Source: Maliibacterium massiliense (lineage in GTDB: Bacteria > Bacillota > Clostridia > Christensenellales > Maliibacteriaceae). From it: a stretch of 64,000 nucleotides of DNA. The translations under genes and the position numbers were made by a program. The stretch lies in contig NZ_LR026983.1 in assembly GCF_900604345.1 (NCBI RefSeq), positions 1,798,001 to 1,862,000 on the forward strand. Direction: 5' to 3'. Below are positions 43,410-51,905 of this stretch, piece after piece. The notes beneath the pieces are model-generated. The model did not search any database, was not told where the DNA came from, and was given only the letters and a program-made list of their open reading frames with translations. How positions within the stretch are numbered: the stretch's first letter is position 1; each line of letters begins with the position of its first letter.

Positions 43410-43931
43410 ATGAGTGAAGAAAAAGGCCAATGGTATGTCGTGCATACCTATTCGGGATACGAAAATAAGGTAAAAGCCAACCTGGAGAAGACGGTGGAAA
43501 ACCGTGGTCTGCAGGATTTAATCATGGAAGTCAACGTGCCCATGGAGGAGACCATCGAGGTCAAAAACGGCAAAAAGCGCAGCGTCATGCGCAAGATCTT
43601 TCCTGGGTATGTGATTGTCAAAATGGTGATGACGGACGAGTCCTGGTACGTGGTGCGCAACACGCGCGGCGTCACCGGCTTTGTGGGTCCCGGCTCCAAA
43701 CCCATCCCCCTTTCGGAGGAGGAGGTTAAGTCCATGGGCGTGGAGAACCCGCCTGTGCGCGTGGATATCGAGGCGGGCCAGAACGTGCGCGTCATCAACG
43801 GGCCGCTGGAAAACTTCGTCGGCGTGGTCGACGAGGTGGACAACGTCAATCAGAAGGTAAAGGTTACCGTGATGATGTTTGGCCGCGAGACACCGGTCGA
43901 ACTGGACTTCATGCAGGTGATCCGCGTCTGA
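43410..43931 (+). CDS. nusG: Transcription termination/antitermination factor NusG
   Basis: A 173-residue protein. The N-terminal NGN domain begins WYVVHTYSGYENKVKANLEK and contains KIFPGYVIVKMVMTDESWYVVRNTRGVTGFVG. The C-terminal KOW domain has VRVINGPLENFVGVVDEVD and VTVMMFGRETPVELDF. It binds RNA polymerase, affects pausing and couples to ribosomes. The 43-base gap from secE carries a weak ribosome site. Confidence 0.96.
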   Translation: MSEEKGQWYVVHTYSGYENKVKANLEKTVENRGLQDLIMEVNVPMEETIEVKNGKKRSVMRKIFPGYVIVKMVMTDESWYVVRNTRGVTGFVGPGSKPIPLSEEEVKSMGVENPPVRVDIEAGQNVRVINGPLENFVGVVDEVDNVNQKVKVTVMMFGRETPVELDFMQVIRV

Positions 43932-43972
43932 TGCGGCTGCGCGGCCCGATTGTATCTGTTGCCTGCACATGT

Positions 43973-44010
43973 GCGCATGCGCCTTCTTTCTCGTAAGGCG
44001 GGGCATGCGC
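43973..44010 (+). promoter_or_regulatory. Hairpin in the rplK leader
   Basis: GCGCATG-C-GCCTT (43973-43985) pairs with AAGGC-GGGG-CATGCGC (43995-44010) in the 155-base gap between nusG and rplK. There is no T-tract. It may be a processing site or the L1/L11 autoregulatory leader structure. Confidence 0.4.
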
Positions 44011-44086
44011 TGCATTTGTGTCAGTGGGAGGGGCCAAGGCCATGCGCCCCGCCATTACCACAACTACTTTTTTGGAGGTGTTAAAA

Positions 44087-44515
44087 ATGGCCAAGAAAAT
44101 TACCGGTTACATCAAATTGCAGGTGCCCGCGGGCAAAGCCACCCCGGCGCCCCCCATCGGTCCTGCCCTGGGCCAGCACGGCGTCAACATCATGGGCTTC
44201 TGCAAGGAGTTCAATGAGCGCACCCAGAAGCAGGCGGGCCTGATCATTCCCGTGGTCATTACCGTCTATCAGGATCGTTCCTTTACGTTCATCACCAAGA
44301 CCCCTCCGGCTGCTGTGCTCATCAAAAAGGCGTGCGGCATCGAGAGCGGATCGGGCGTGCCCAACCGCACCAAGGTGGCCCAGATCACCCGTGCGCAGGT
44401 CCGCGAGATCGCCGAGACCAAAATGCCCGATTTGAACGCCGCCTCCATCGAGGCTGCCGAGAGCATGATTGCCGGCACCGCGCGCTCCATGGGCGTGACG
44501 GTGGTCGACGAATAG
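44087..44515 (+). CDS. rplK: 50S ribosomal protein L11
   Basis: A 142-residue protein with the standard start [34 protein letters not shown] and the RNA-binding C-terminal domain ([18 protein letters not shown]). It binds the GTPase-associated centre of 23S rRNA near L10-L12. Its own TTTGGAGGTG ribosome site fixes the start at 44087. Confidence 0.98.
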   Translation: MAKKITGYIKLQVPAGKATPAPPIGPALGQHGVNIMGFCKEFNERTQKQAGLIIPVVITVYQDRSFTFITKTPPAAVLIKKACGIESGSGVPNRTKVAQITRAQVREIAETKMPDLNAASIEAAESMIAGTARSMGVTVVDE

Positions 44516-44568
44516 GACGGTTTGTGGGAGGATCATTCCGCTATAACCACAAAGGAGGAACGCAAAGT

Positions 44569-45264
44569 ATGAAACGTGGTAAGAAATATCAGGAGAGCGC
44601 CAAGCTCTTTGAGAAGGCAACCCAGTATGATCCCGCCGAGTCGATTGCGCTGGCCATCCAGACAGGCAAAGCTAAGTTTGACGAGACGGTGGAACTGTCC
44701 ATCCGCCTGGGCGTCGATCCCCGCCATGCCGACCAGCAGGTGCGCGGCACCGTGGTGCTGCCGCACGGCACGGGCAAAACCGTGAAGGTACTGGTCATCG
44801 CCAAGGGCGACAAGGCCGCCGAGGCCGAGCAGGCCGGCGCGGACTTTGTAGGCGCGGAGGACATGATTGAGAAAATCCAGAAGGAGAACTGGTTTGGGTT
44901 CGACGTCTGCGTCGCCACCCCCGATATGATGGGCCTGGTCGGCCGCCTGGGCCGCGTGCTTGGCCCCAAGGGCCTGATGCCCAACCCCAAATCCGGCACC
45001 GTCACCATGGATATCGCCAAAGCCGTGGCGGATATCAAAGCCGGTAAGGTGGAGTATCGCGTGGATAAGACCAGCATCGTGCACGTGCCCATCGGCAAGG
45101 TTTCCTTCGGCCAGGAGAAGCTGCTGGAGAACCTCAATGTGCTGATGGACGCCGTGGTCAAGGCCAAACCCGCCGCCGCAAAGGGCACCTACCTGCGCAG
45201 CGTGGTGGTCTCCACCACCATGGGCCCTGGCATCCGCGTCAATTCCCTGCGCTTTGGCAGATAG
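44569..45264 (+). CDS. rplA: 50S ribosomal protein L1
   Basis: A 231-residue protein with [13 protein letters not shown] at the start, [21 protein letters not shown], the flexible domain, and the signature [15 protein letters not shown]. It forms the L1 stalk at the exit site and in many bacteria represses its own operon. The start at 44569 follows AAAGGAGG. Confidence 0.98.
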   Translation: MKRGKKYQESAKLFEKATQYDPAESIALAIQTGKAKFDETVELSIRLGVDPRHADQQVRGTVVLPHGTGKTVKVLVIAKGDKAAEAEQAGADFVGAEDMIEKIQKENWFGFDVCVATPDMMGLVGRLGRVLGPKGLMPNPKSGTVTMDIAKAVADIKAGKVEYRVDKTSIVHVPIGKVSFGQEKLLENLNVLMDAVVKAKPAAAKGTYLRSVVVSTTMGPGIRVNSLRFGR

Positions 45265-45267
45265 GGC

Positions 45268-45297
45268 TTGACAGAACCCATGCGGGTTTTGTATACT
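45268..45297 (+). promoter_or_regulatory. Promoter of the rplJL operon
   Basis: -35 TTGACA (45268-45273), 18-bp spacer, -10 TATACT (45292-45297), beginning 4 bases after the rplA stop. Confidence 0.8.
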
Positions 45298-45303
45298 TAT
45301 CTG

Positions 45304-45455
45304 CGTTGAAAAGTGAAAATTGCCTGAACGCCGCAGACAGCAGGTGCGCATGATACGCGCGTAATGTCCCATCGGGGCAGCCCGCCGAGGTATAGGGTTT
45401 TGTACGATGTCTATTCGTGCCCTTATGCTTGCGCTGCATGAGGGCATTTTTCTTG
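45304..45455 (+). promoter_or_regulatory. L10 leader with attenuator
   Basis: The long leader before rplJ carries CCGCCGAGGTAT (45382-45393), the recognisable part of the Firmicutes L10 leader. It ends in a terminator-like hairpin GCCCTTATGC (45419-45428) with GCATGAGGGC (45436-45445), followed by ATTTTT. In the known system the L10-L12 complex binds the leader and favours termination. The attenuation mechanism here is inferred from this layout. Confidence 0.8.
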
Positions 45456-45481
45456 CAAACAGTCTTAAGGGAGGTGAATCC

Positions 45482-46021
45482 ATGTCGAACATTCCCGTTT
45501 CCAAAAACAGCGCCGCCAAAGCGGTGATCGTCGATGAAATCCGCGACAAAATCAGCCGTGCACAGGGCGTGGTGCTGCTGGACTACCGCGGCCTGAGCGT
45601 GGCGGAGGACAACGAGCTGCGCAAAGCGTGCCGCGCGGCCAACGTGGAGTACCGCGTGCTGAAAAACACCATGGTGCACCGCGCTGCCGAGGCACTCGAG
45701 ATCCAGGGCCTGACCCCGCATCTGGAGGGCCCCACGGCCGTGGCGTTCTCGTATGACGACCCCGTCTCCGCCGCCAAGGTGCTCAGCGACTTTGCCGAGA
45801 AGGCGAAGAAGACCCAGATCAAATGCGGCATCCTGGGCAGCGAGGTCATCGATACCCAGATGGTGGAGGCGCTCGCCAAGCTGCCCAGCAAGGAAGTGCT
45901 GGTCGCCAAGCTGCTTGGCCAGCTCAACGCGCCCATCTCGCAGTTCGTCAGCGTGCTGTCGGGTCCCGCGCGCGCGCTTGCCTGTGCGCTTAACGCAATC
46001 GCGCAGCAGAAATCCGCGTAA
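45482..46021 (+). CDS. rplJ: 50S ribosomal protein L10
   Basis: A 179-residue protein. The N-terminal domain has VVLLDYRGLSVAEDNELRKACRAANVEYRVLKNTMV, and the C-terminal helix binds L7/L12 dimers. It anchors the stalk recruiting translation GTPases. The start at 45482 follows GGGAGGTG after the L10 leader. Confidence 0.97.
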   Translation: MSNIPVSKNSAAKAVIVDEIRDKISRAQGVVLLDYRGLSVAEDNELRKACRAANVEYRVLKNTMVHRAAEALEIQGLTPHLEGPTAVAFSYDDPVSAAKVLSDFAEKAKKTQIKCGILGSEVIDTQMVEALAKLPSKEVLVAKLLGQLNAPISQFVSVLSGPARALACALNAIAQQKSA

Positions 46022-46084
46022 ACCTGGCCCCTGGGCCGCGTAACCATTACAACCGATTTTTTTCGATTTGAGGAGGAAGAAACA

Positions 46085-46459
46085 ATGACGAAAGCAGAAA
46101 TCATTGAAGCCATTAAAGAGATGAACGTGCTGGAACTGTCCGAACTGGTCAAAGAGCTCGAGGAGATCTTTGGCGTGAGCGCCGCCGCCCCCGTGGCCGT
46201 GGCCGCTGCCCCCGCCGCTGCCGGCGCTGCCGCCGCTGCGGAGGAGAAGACCGAGTTTGACGTCGTGCTCGCCGAGGTGGGTGCCGAGAAGATCAAGGTC
46301 ATCAAAGCCGTCCGCGAGGCGACCGGCCTGGGCCTGAAGGAAGCCAAAGAGGTCGTGGACAACGCGCCCAAGGCCATCAAAGAGGGCGTCTCCAAAGAGG
46401 AGGCCGATGCCCTTAAAGCCAAATTTGAGGAAGTCGGCGCCAAAGTGGAAATCAAATAA
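46085..46459 (+). CDS. rplL: 50S ribosomal protein L7/L12
   Basis: A 124-residue acidic stalk protein. The N-terminal dimerisation domain has [16 protein letters not shown], an Ala-rich hinge ([14 protein letters not shown]) follows, and the C-terminal factor-binding domain reads [35 protein letters not shown] precedes the ATG. A terminator follows. Confidence 0.98.
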   Translation: MTKAEIIEAIKEMNVLELSELVKELEEIFGVSAAAPVAVAAAPAAAGAAAAAEEKTEFDVVLAEVGAEKIKVIKAVREATGLGLKEAKEVVDNAPKAIKEGVSKEEADALKAKFEEVGAKVEIK

Positions 46460-46485
46460 GGCTGCCGCGTAAACGGTTATTTGTT

Positions 46486-46527
46486 AGCCCTTCGGGTCAT
46501 ATTTTGACCCGGAGGGTTAATTTTTTG
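46486..46527 (+). terminator. Terminator of rplJL
   Basis: CCCTTCGGGTCA pairs with TGACCCGGAGGG around TATTT (about 46488-46516) and is followed by TTAATTTTTT. Confidence 0.85.
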
Positions 46528-46557
46528 TTAAGAATCGCACGTGACAACCTGATTTTC

Positions 46558-46586
46558 TAGACAGGATGGCGGAAAAGTTGTATAAT
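46558..46586 (+). promoter_or_regulatory. Promoter of the opuC-type operon
   Basis: -35 TAGACA (46558-46563), 17-bp spacer, -10 TATAAT (46581-46586). Confidence 0.7.
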
Positions 46587-46623
46587 GAGCACATTCTAGT
46601 GTTTGGAAAGGGGAGGGGTTGTT

Positions 46624-47748
46624 TTGATCCAATTTGTCAACGTTTCAAAGCGTTTTAAGGAAACAACCGTGCTGCATGACATCTCCTTTGAGATCCCCGA
46701 GGGCAACCTGGTTGCCATCATCGGGGAGAGCGGCTGTGGCAAGACAACGACGTTGAAGATGATCAATCGGCTGATCAAACCGTCTTCCGGTCAGATCTTC
46801 ATCAAGGGAGAGGACATCGCCGAGAAAGACGTTATAGCGCTGCGCCGGGATATCGGCTACGTCATTCAACAGACGGGCCTGTTCCCGCACATGACGGTGC
46901 GGGAGAACATCGAGCTGATTCCCAGGGTGCAGAAGCGCGCCAGGGCGGATATCGCCAAGCGTACGCTGGAGCTGATGGAGATGGTGGGCCTGCACGACGA
47001 AAGCTTTCTGGAGCGCTATCCCACCGAGCTTTCAGGCGGGCAGCAGCAGCGCGTGGGCGTGGCCCGCGCCTTTGCTACCGATCCGGAGATCGTGCTGATG
47101 GATGAGCCCTTCAGCGCGCTGGATCCCATCACACGCTCCCAGCTGCAGGATGAGCTCATCGCCCTGCAGGCGCAGCTGCACAAGACCATCGTGTTCGTCA
47201 CCCACGATATGGACGAGGCCATCAAGATTGCCGACCGTATCTGCATCATGCGCGACGGCCACATCCTGCAGTACGACACGCCGGAGCACATCCTCAAAAA
47301 CCCCGAGGACGACTTTGTGTGTGAGTTTGTGGGCAAAAAGCGCATCTGGACCTCACCGGAGTTTATCAAGGCCAAGGACATCATGATCGACCGGCCGGTC
47401 ACCTGCTCGCCCAACGCGGCGCTGTTTTGGTGCGTGCAGCTGATGCGCACCGCCAAGGTAGACAGCCTGATGGTGGTGGATCGCGCGCGCAAGCTGCGCG
47501 GCATCGTTACCGCGCGCCAGGTGCGCCACGCCAAGGACCAGTCCGTGCAAGTGGACCAGGTGATGGGCACCACGTTTTTGCATGTAGATCCGGAGGACAG
47601 CATCGTGGACATCCTCAAGCTGGTGGACGAAAAGGACATTTCCACAGTGCCCGTGGTGGACCAGGCGGGGCGGTTGAACGGCCTGATCACCAAGTCGAGC
47701 CTGGTGACGACGCTCAGCCAGCAGTTCCTGGAAACGGAGGAGGCATAG
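46624..47748 (+). CDS. opuCA: Glycine betaine/carnitine/choline-type ABC transporter ATPase
   Basis: A 374-residue ABC protein with C-terminal CBS domains. Walker A is IGESGCGKTTTLKM near residue 36, the signature is LSGGQQQRVGVARA, and Walker B is IVLMDEPFSALDP. Two CBS repeats follow (about residues 255-370, LMVVDRARKLRGIVTARQ and ISTVPVVDQAGRLNGLITKS); in OpuA/OpuC relatives these sense ionic strength. I chose the TTG at 46624, 7 bases after GGGGAGGGG. It pairs with the fused permease-binding protein 3 bases downstream. It serves osmoprotectant uptake. Confidence 0.9.
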   Translation: MIQFVNVSKRFKETTVLHDISFEIPEGNLVAIIGESGCGKTTTLKMINRLIKPSSGQIFIKGEDIAEKDVIALRRDIGYVIQQTGLFPHMTVRENIELIPRVQKRARADIAKRTLELMEMVGLHDESFLERYPTELSGGQQQRVGVARAFATDPEIVLMDEPFSALDPITRSQLQDELIALQAQLHKTIVFVTHDMDEAIKIADRICIMRDGHILQYDTPEHILKNPEDDFVCEFVGKKRIWTSPEFIKAKDIMIDRPVTCSPNAALFWCVQLMRTAKVDSLMVVDRARKLRGIVTARQVRHAKDQSVQVDQVMGTTFLHVDPEDSIVDILKLVDEKDISTVPVVDQAGRLNGLITKSSLVTTLSQQFLETEEA

Positions 47749-47751
47749 GCG

Positions 47752-49347
47752 ATGGGTTTTATTACGGAATTCTTTCAATACGTTGCTCAGAGTAAGGACC
47801 AGATTCTCTCGCTGCTGCTAGAGCACGTGCAGCTGACCGCCATCTCCGTGGGGCTGGCGCTGCTTATCGGCGTGCCGCTGGGCGTCCTGGTCAGCTACGT
47901 CAAAAAGCTCAACAAGCCGGTGCTTGGCATTGCCAACGTCATTCAGGCCATCCCCTCGATGGCGCTGCTGGGCTTTGTGGTGCCCTTTTTGGGCATCGGC
48001 ACGGTGCCGGCGGTCACCATGGTGGTGCTTTACTCGCTGCTGCCTATCATCAAAAACACATACACGGGCATTGACAATATCGCCCCCGAGACGCTGGAGG
48101 CGGCCAAGGGCATCGGCCTGACCAAGCCGCAGATTCTCTTTAAGGTGCAGATTCCGCTGGCGCTGCCTGTGATCATGGCGGGCGTGCGCATTTCGGCCGT
48201 CACCGCGGTGGGCCTGATGACCATCGCCGCGTTCATCGGCGCGGGCGGCCTGGGCTTCCTGGTGTTTTCGGGCATCCGCACGCTCAACAACTACCAGATA
48301 TTGGCGGGCGCCATCCCCGCGTGCCTGCTGGCCCTGTTTGTGGACTATCTCTTCGGCCTGATTGAAAAGCTGGTGACCCCCATCAGCCTGCAGCGCACAA
48401 ACGGCGCCTCGCCGGAAAAACTCAAAAAGAACCGCAGGCACCAGAAGGTCATCCTGTCGGCCACCGCCATCATCCTGGCCATCGCCTTTGTGTGGACGGG
48501 CGTCTCCGCCGGCGTGGGCAAAACGGACAAGAGCATCACCATCTCGGGTGTGGACTACACCGAGCAGGAGGTGCTGGAGCACATGTTTGCGGACATCATT
48601 GAGGACCGCACCGATATCACCGTGGAGCGCAAAAACCTGCTCTCCGGCACGCAGGTGTGCTTCTCCGCGCTGCAGCAGGGTGAGATCGACATGTACATCG
48701 AGTACACCGGAACGGTGTACGTGGACATCATGAAGAATGAGCCCATCACGGATGTCGACAAGGTCTACGAGGAGGCCAAGGCGTACCTCAAAGACGAGCA
48801 CAACATCGAGACGCTGCCGCCCATCGGCTTTAACAATACCTATGTGCTGGCGGTGACGCAGCAGACGGCGGAGAAATACAACCTCAAGACCGTCAGCGAC
48901 CTTGCCAAGGTGGGCAGCCAGCTCAAGGCGGGTACCACGCTGGAGTTCATCAACCGCCAGGACGGCCTCAAGGGCCTGACCGAGAAGTACGGCTTCCAGT
49001 TCCAGGAGTCCGTGGGCCTCAACGGCAGCCTGCGCTACATCGCGCTGGACAACGGGGAGATCGACGTCACCAGCGCCTTCTCCACCGACGGCCTGCTCAA
49101 AAAGTACAATCTGGTCTCGCTGGAGGACGACCAGCATTTCTTCCCGCCCTACTACGCGATGCCCATCGTGCGCGCCGAGACGCTGGAGAAGTATCCCGAG
49201 CTGCAGGAGGCCATTGAGGTGCTCTGTGGCGTGATCGACGACGACACCATGAAGGAGCTCAACTATCAGGTGGACGAACTGCACCGCGAGCCGCGCGATG
49301 TCGCCCACGAATTCCTGCAGCAGAAGGGCCTGCTGTTGGGCGAATAA
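47752..49347 (+). CDS. opuCB: Fused permease and substrate-binding protein of osmoprotectant ABC transporter
   Basis: A 531-residue fusion. Residues 1-215 are a membrane permease with five or six helices and the EAA-type loop (TLEAAKGIGLTKPQILFKVQIP). After a further membrane segment (ILSATAIILAIAFVWTG), residues 255-531 are an OpuAC/ProX-type binding domain with ISGVDYTEQEVLEHMFADI, CFSALQQGEIDMYIEYTGT and VTSAFSTDGLLKKYNLVSLEDD. Separate OpuCB and OpuCC proteins in Bacillus do these jobs. The fusion means the binding domain is tethered outside the membrane. Substrates are probably glycine betaine, carnitine or choline. Confidence 0.9.
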   Translation: MGFITEFFQYVAQSKDQILSLLLEHVQLTAISVGLALLIGVPLGVLVSYVKKLNKPVLGIANVIQAIPSMALLGFVVPFLGIGTVPAVTMVVLYSLLPIIKNTYTGIDNIAPETLEAAKGIGLTKPQILFKVQIPLALPVIMAGVRISAVTAVGLMTIAAFIGAGGLGFLVFSGIRTLNNYQILAGAIPACLLALFVDYLFGLIEKLVTPISLQRTNGASPEKLKKNRRHQKVILSATAIILAIAFVWTGVSAGVGKTDKSITISGVDYTEQEVLEHMFADIIEDRTDITVERKNLLSGTQVCFSALQQGEIDMYIEYTGTVYVDIMKNEPITDVDKVYEEAKAYLKDEHNIETLPPIGFNNTYVLAVTQQTAEKYNLKTVSDLAKVGSQLKAGTTLEFINRQDGLKGLTEKYGFQFQESVGLNGSLRYIALDNGEIDVTSAFSTDGLLKKYNLVSLEDDQHFFPPYYAMPIVRAETLEKYPELQEAIEVLCGVIDDDTMKELNYQVDELHREPRDVAHEFLQQKGLLLGE

Positions 49348-49362
49348 CATCACATCAAAAAG

Positions 49363-49395
49363 GCGCTGCAATCATGCGATTGCAGCGCTTTTTTT
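49363..49395 (+). terminator. Strong terminator of the opuC-type operon
   Basis: GCGCTGCAATC (49363-49373) pairs with GATTGCAGCGC (49378-49388), followed by TTTTTTT. Confidence 0.93.
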
Positions 49396-49532
49396 GATCG
49401 TCTCAAAACACCCATGACCGCGGGCGGTAGGAGAGATATAGGCCGGCCCAAAGATGACCACGGACAACCTGGGGAGAGCCGTCAAAACGCAGGCGCGGGG
49501 CATTGCGCAAGGGGAGCCGCGCGCCCTCTTCG

Positions 49533-50492
49533 TCAGTAGCCCCGATCAAAGTCGATGCGGTTGCGCAGCGGTGCGCCCGATACGTAGCGCGCCAGGTTGT
49601 CCAAAAACAGGTCCATCATGCGGCGCTCGCGCTGGTCGGAGAGGCCGGAGCAGTGGGGCGTGATCAGCACATTTGGCATGTGCCAGAGGGGATGGCCCGC
49701 CGGCAGCGGCTCGGGGTCGGTCACGTCCAGCGCCGCGCCCGCGATGCGCTGCGCCTGCAGCGCCTCTGTGAGCGCGCCGGTGTCGATGTGCACGCCGCGC
49801 CCCACGTTGACCACCAGGCAGTCCTGCGGCAAAAGCGCAATGCGCTGCGCAGAGAGGAAGCCCACCGTATCGGGCGTGACAGGCAGGGCCAGCACCAGAT
49901 ACTGGGCACGGGGAAAAACCTCCTCCACGCGGTCCGTCTGCACCAGCTCGTCCACGCCCGCAGGCGGCACGCCCCCGCTGCGGCGCACACCAATCACGTG
50001 CGCGCCCAGCGCGTGCAGGTACTGCGCGATGGAAAGCCCCAGATCGCCCAGCCCCACCACCACGCACGTGGCGCCCGCAAGCTCCCGCATCTGGCGCAGG
50101 TGCAGCCATGTCTCGCTGTCCTGCGCGCGCACCATGTCGGCCATGTGGCGGTTGAAGGCGAGGATGCACATCACCACATGTTCGGCGATGGGCAGGCCGA
50201 ACACCCCGCGCGCGTTGGTCAGGATGATATCCTGCGGATGGGCGTAGAGGGCGCGATCCACCACCTTATCTACGCCCGCGCTGTCCTTTTGCAGCCATTT
50301 GAGGCGCCGCGCGGTCTTCAGGCGCGTGGGGTTGGGCGTGCCGTAGATGATCTCGGCGCGGGCAAGCTGCGTATCGGTGGCGCGCGAGGGGCGCGCGATA
50401 TCCACCTGCGCCCCGGGCGCAATGGCGCGTATCGCGGCGCGCATGCCCTGGGCATCGGGATAGACGCGGTTGGGTTCCACAAGGATGTACAT
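49533..50492 (-). CDS. D-2-hydroxyacid dehydrogenase
   Basis: A 319-residue NAD(P)-dependent dehydrogenase. The N-terminal catalytic part has LKWLQKDSAGVDKVVD, then the Rossmann motif VVVGLGDLGLSIAQYL (GxGxxG-like). The active-site Arg is in VVNVGRGVHID, Glu in ALDVTDPEPLPAGHPLW and His in VLITPHCSGLSDQRE. Substrates could be glyoxylate, hydroxypyruvate, lactate or phosphoglycerate analogues. AGGAGG precedes ATG 50492. It is divergent from the alcohol dehydrogenases at 50679; a shared function is possible but not shown. Confidence 0.88.
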   Translation of the reverse strand: MYILVEPNRVYPDAQGMRAAIRAIAPGAQVDIARPSRATDTQLARAEIIYGTPNPTRLKTARRLKWLQKDSAGVDKVVDRALYAHPQDIILTNARGVFGLPIAEHVVMCILAFNRHMADMVRAQDSETWLHLRQMRELAGATCVVVGLGDLGLSIAQYLHALGAHVIGVRRSGGVPPAGVDELVQTDRVEEVFPRAQYLVLALPVTPDTVGFLSAQRIALLPQDCLVVNVGRGVHIDTGALTEALQAQRIAGAALDVTDPEPLPAGHPLWHMPNVLITPHCSGLSDQRERRMMDLFLDNLARYVSGAPLRNRIDFDRGY

Positions 50493-50532
50493 GGTGTGTG
50501 CCTCCTTTTTGTTGCAGATCGATTTCTCCATC

Positions 50533-50562
50533 ATGGTAGCGCAAAACGCACATCTTTGGCAA
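50533..50562 (-). promoter_or_regulatory. Promoter of the hydroxyacid dehydrogenase gene
   Basis: On the minus strand: -35 TTGCCA (50562-50557), 18-bp spacer, -10 TACCAT (50538-50533). Confidence 0.5.
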
Positions 50563-50570
50563 TGGCCGTC

Positions 50571-50600
50571 TTGGCAGAAACAGGCAAGGGGGAGTATAAT
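50571..50600 (+). promoter_or_regulatory. Promoter of the alcohol dehydrogenase pair
   Basis: -35 TTGGCA (50571-50576), 18-bp spacer, -10 TATAAT (50595-50600). It is divergent from the promoter at 50562-50533, with 8 bases between the two -35 boxes. Confidence 0.7.
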
Positions 50601-50678
50601 GGGCCTAGCGATCTTTTTAATGGATGCGTTTACGCCATTTCTGTGTGCACGCTTTTTTAGGACAGGAAGGAGAACAAT

Positions 50679-51851
50679 ATGCAGGATTTCGTCTTTCACG
50701 TACCCACCAAATTCATCTTTGGCCGCAACACCGAGGGACAGGCGGGCGCAGAGATCCGCGCCTTTGGCGGCAAAACCGTGCTGCTGCACTACGGCGGGGG
50801 CAGCATCAAGAAAAGCGGCCTGTACGAGCGCGTGGTCGCCTCGCTGAAAGAGGCGGGGCTGTCCTTTGTGGAGCTTGCGGGCGTCAAGCCCAACCCGCGC
50901 CTCAGCCTGGTGCGCGAGGGCATCGACCTGTGCCGCCGCGCGCAGGTGGATTTTATCCTGGCGGTGGGGGGCGGCAGCGTCATCGACTCGGCCAAGGCCA
51001 TCGCCATGGGCGTGCCCTACGAGGGGGACGTGTGGGATTTCTTCACCACGGGGAAGAAACCTGCGCGCGCGCTCAAGCTGGGCGTGGTGCTGACCATCCC
51101 TGCGGCGGGCAGCGAATCCTCCGCGGGCTGCGTCATCACCAACGAGGATGGATGGTACAAGCTGGCGGGGGGCGGACCGGCCACCCGTTCGAGCTTCTCC
51201 ATTCTCAATCCAGAGCTGACCTACACGCTGCCGGCCTACCAGACGGCCGCGGGCATTGTGGATATGTACGCCCACATCGTAGAGCGCTACTTCAGCAACA
51301 CGCAGGGCACCTTTGTGATCGACCGCATGGCCGAGGGGGTGTGGAAGACGCTGTTGTGGGCGGGCCCTAAGGTGCTTAAGGAGCCGGAGAACTATGACTA
51401 CCGCGCCGAGATCATGTGGGCGGGCACGGTGGCGCACAACGATACGGTGGGCGTGGGCCGCGAGAGCGACTGGGCCAGCCACAACATCGAGCACGAGCTT
51501 TCAGGCATCTACGACATCACCCACGGCGCGGGCCTGGCGGTGATTATCCCCGCCTGGATGCGCTACGTCTACAAACACGATGTTCCCCGTTTTGTGCGCT
51601 ACGCGGTTAACGTCTACGGCGTGGAGAACGACGCAAACGATCCGGAAAAGACGGCGCTGGAGGGCATCGCGCGCACCGAGCAGTTCTTCCACAGCCTTGG
51701 CATGCCCATTCGCCTTTCGGAGATGGGCATCGGCGAGGACCGCTTTATGGAGATGGCCAACAAGGCCTATCGCTACCCGCACGGCTACGTGGGCAACTTT
51801 GTCAAGCTATCGGTGCAGGACGTGTACAACATCTACCAGCTGGCGCGCTGA
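50679..51851 (+). CDS. Iron-containing alcohol dehydrogenase (BdhA/YqhD-like), copy 1
   Basis: A 390-residue group III alcohol dehydrogenase. FHVPTKFIFGRNTEGQ opens the protein, the cofactor site is FILAVGGGSVIDSAKAIAMG, TIPAAGSESS follows, and the metal-binding His residues lie in SHNIEHELSGIYDITHGAGL. It reduces aldehydes such as butanal or longer ones with NAD(P)H. AAGGAGAA precedes the ATG. A second copy follows 54 bases later. Both are transcribed from the promoter at 50571. Confidence 0.9.
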   Translation: MQDFVFHVPTKFIFGRNTEGQAGAEIRAFGGKTVLLHYGGGSIKKSGLYERVVASLKEAGLSFVELAGVKPNPRLSLVREGIDLCRRAQVDFILAVGGGSVIDSAKAIAMGVPYEGDVWDFFTTGKKPARALKLGVVLTIPAAGSESSAGCVITNEDGWYKLAGGGPATRSSFSILNPELTYTLPAYQTAAGIVDMYAHIVERYFSNTQGTFVIDRMAEGVWKTLLWAGPKVLKEPENYDYRAEIMWAGTVAHNDTVGVGRESDWASHNIEHELSGIYDITHGAGLAVIIPAWMRYVYKHDVPRFVRYAVNVYGVENDANDPEKTALEGIARTEQFFHSLGMPIRLSEMGIGEDRFMEMANKAYRYPHGYVGNFVKLSVQDVYNIYQLAR

Positions 51852-51905
51852 AAAAGGCGCGCTGTCCATACACAAGCAAATGTCAGAGGGAGGAAAAAAC
51901 GCACC

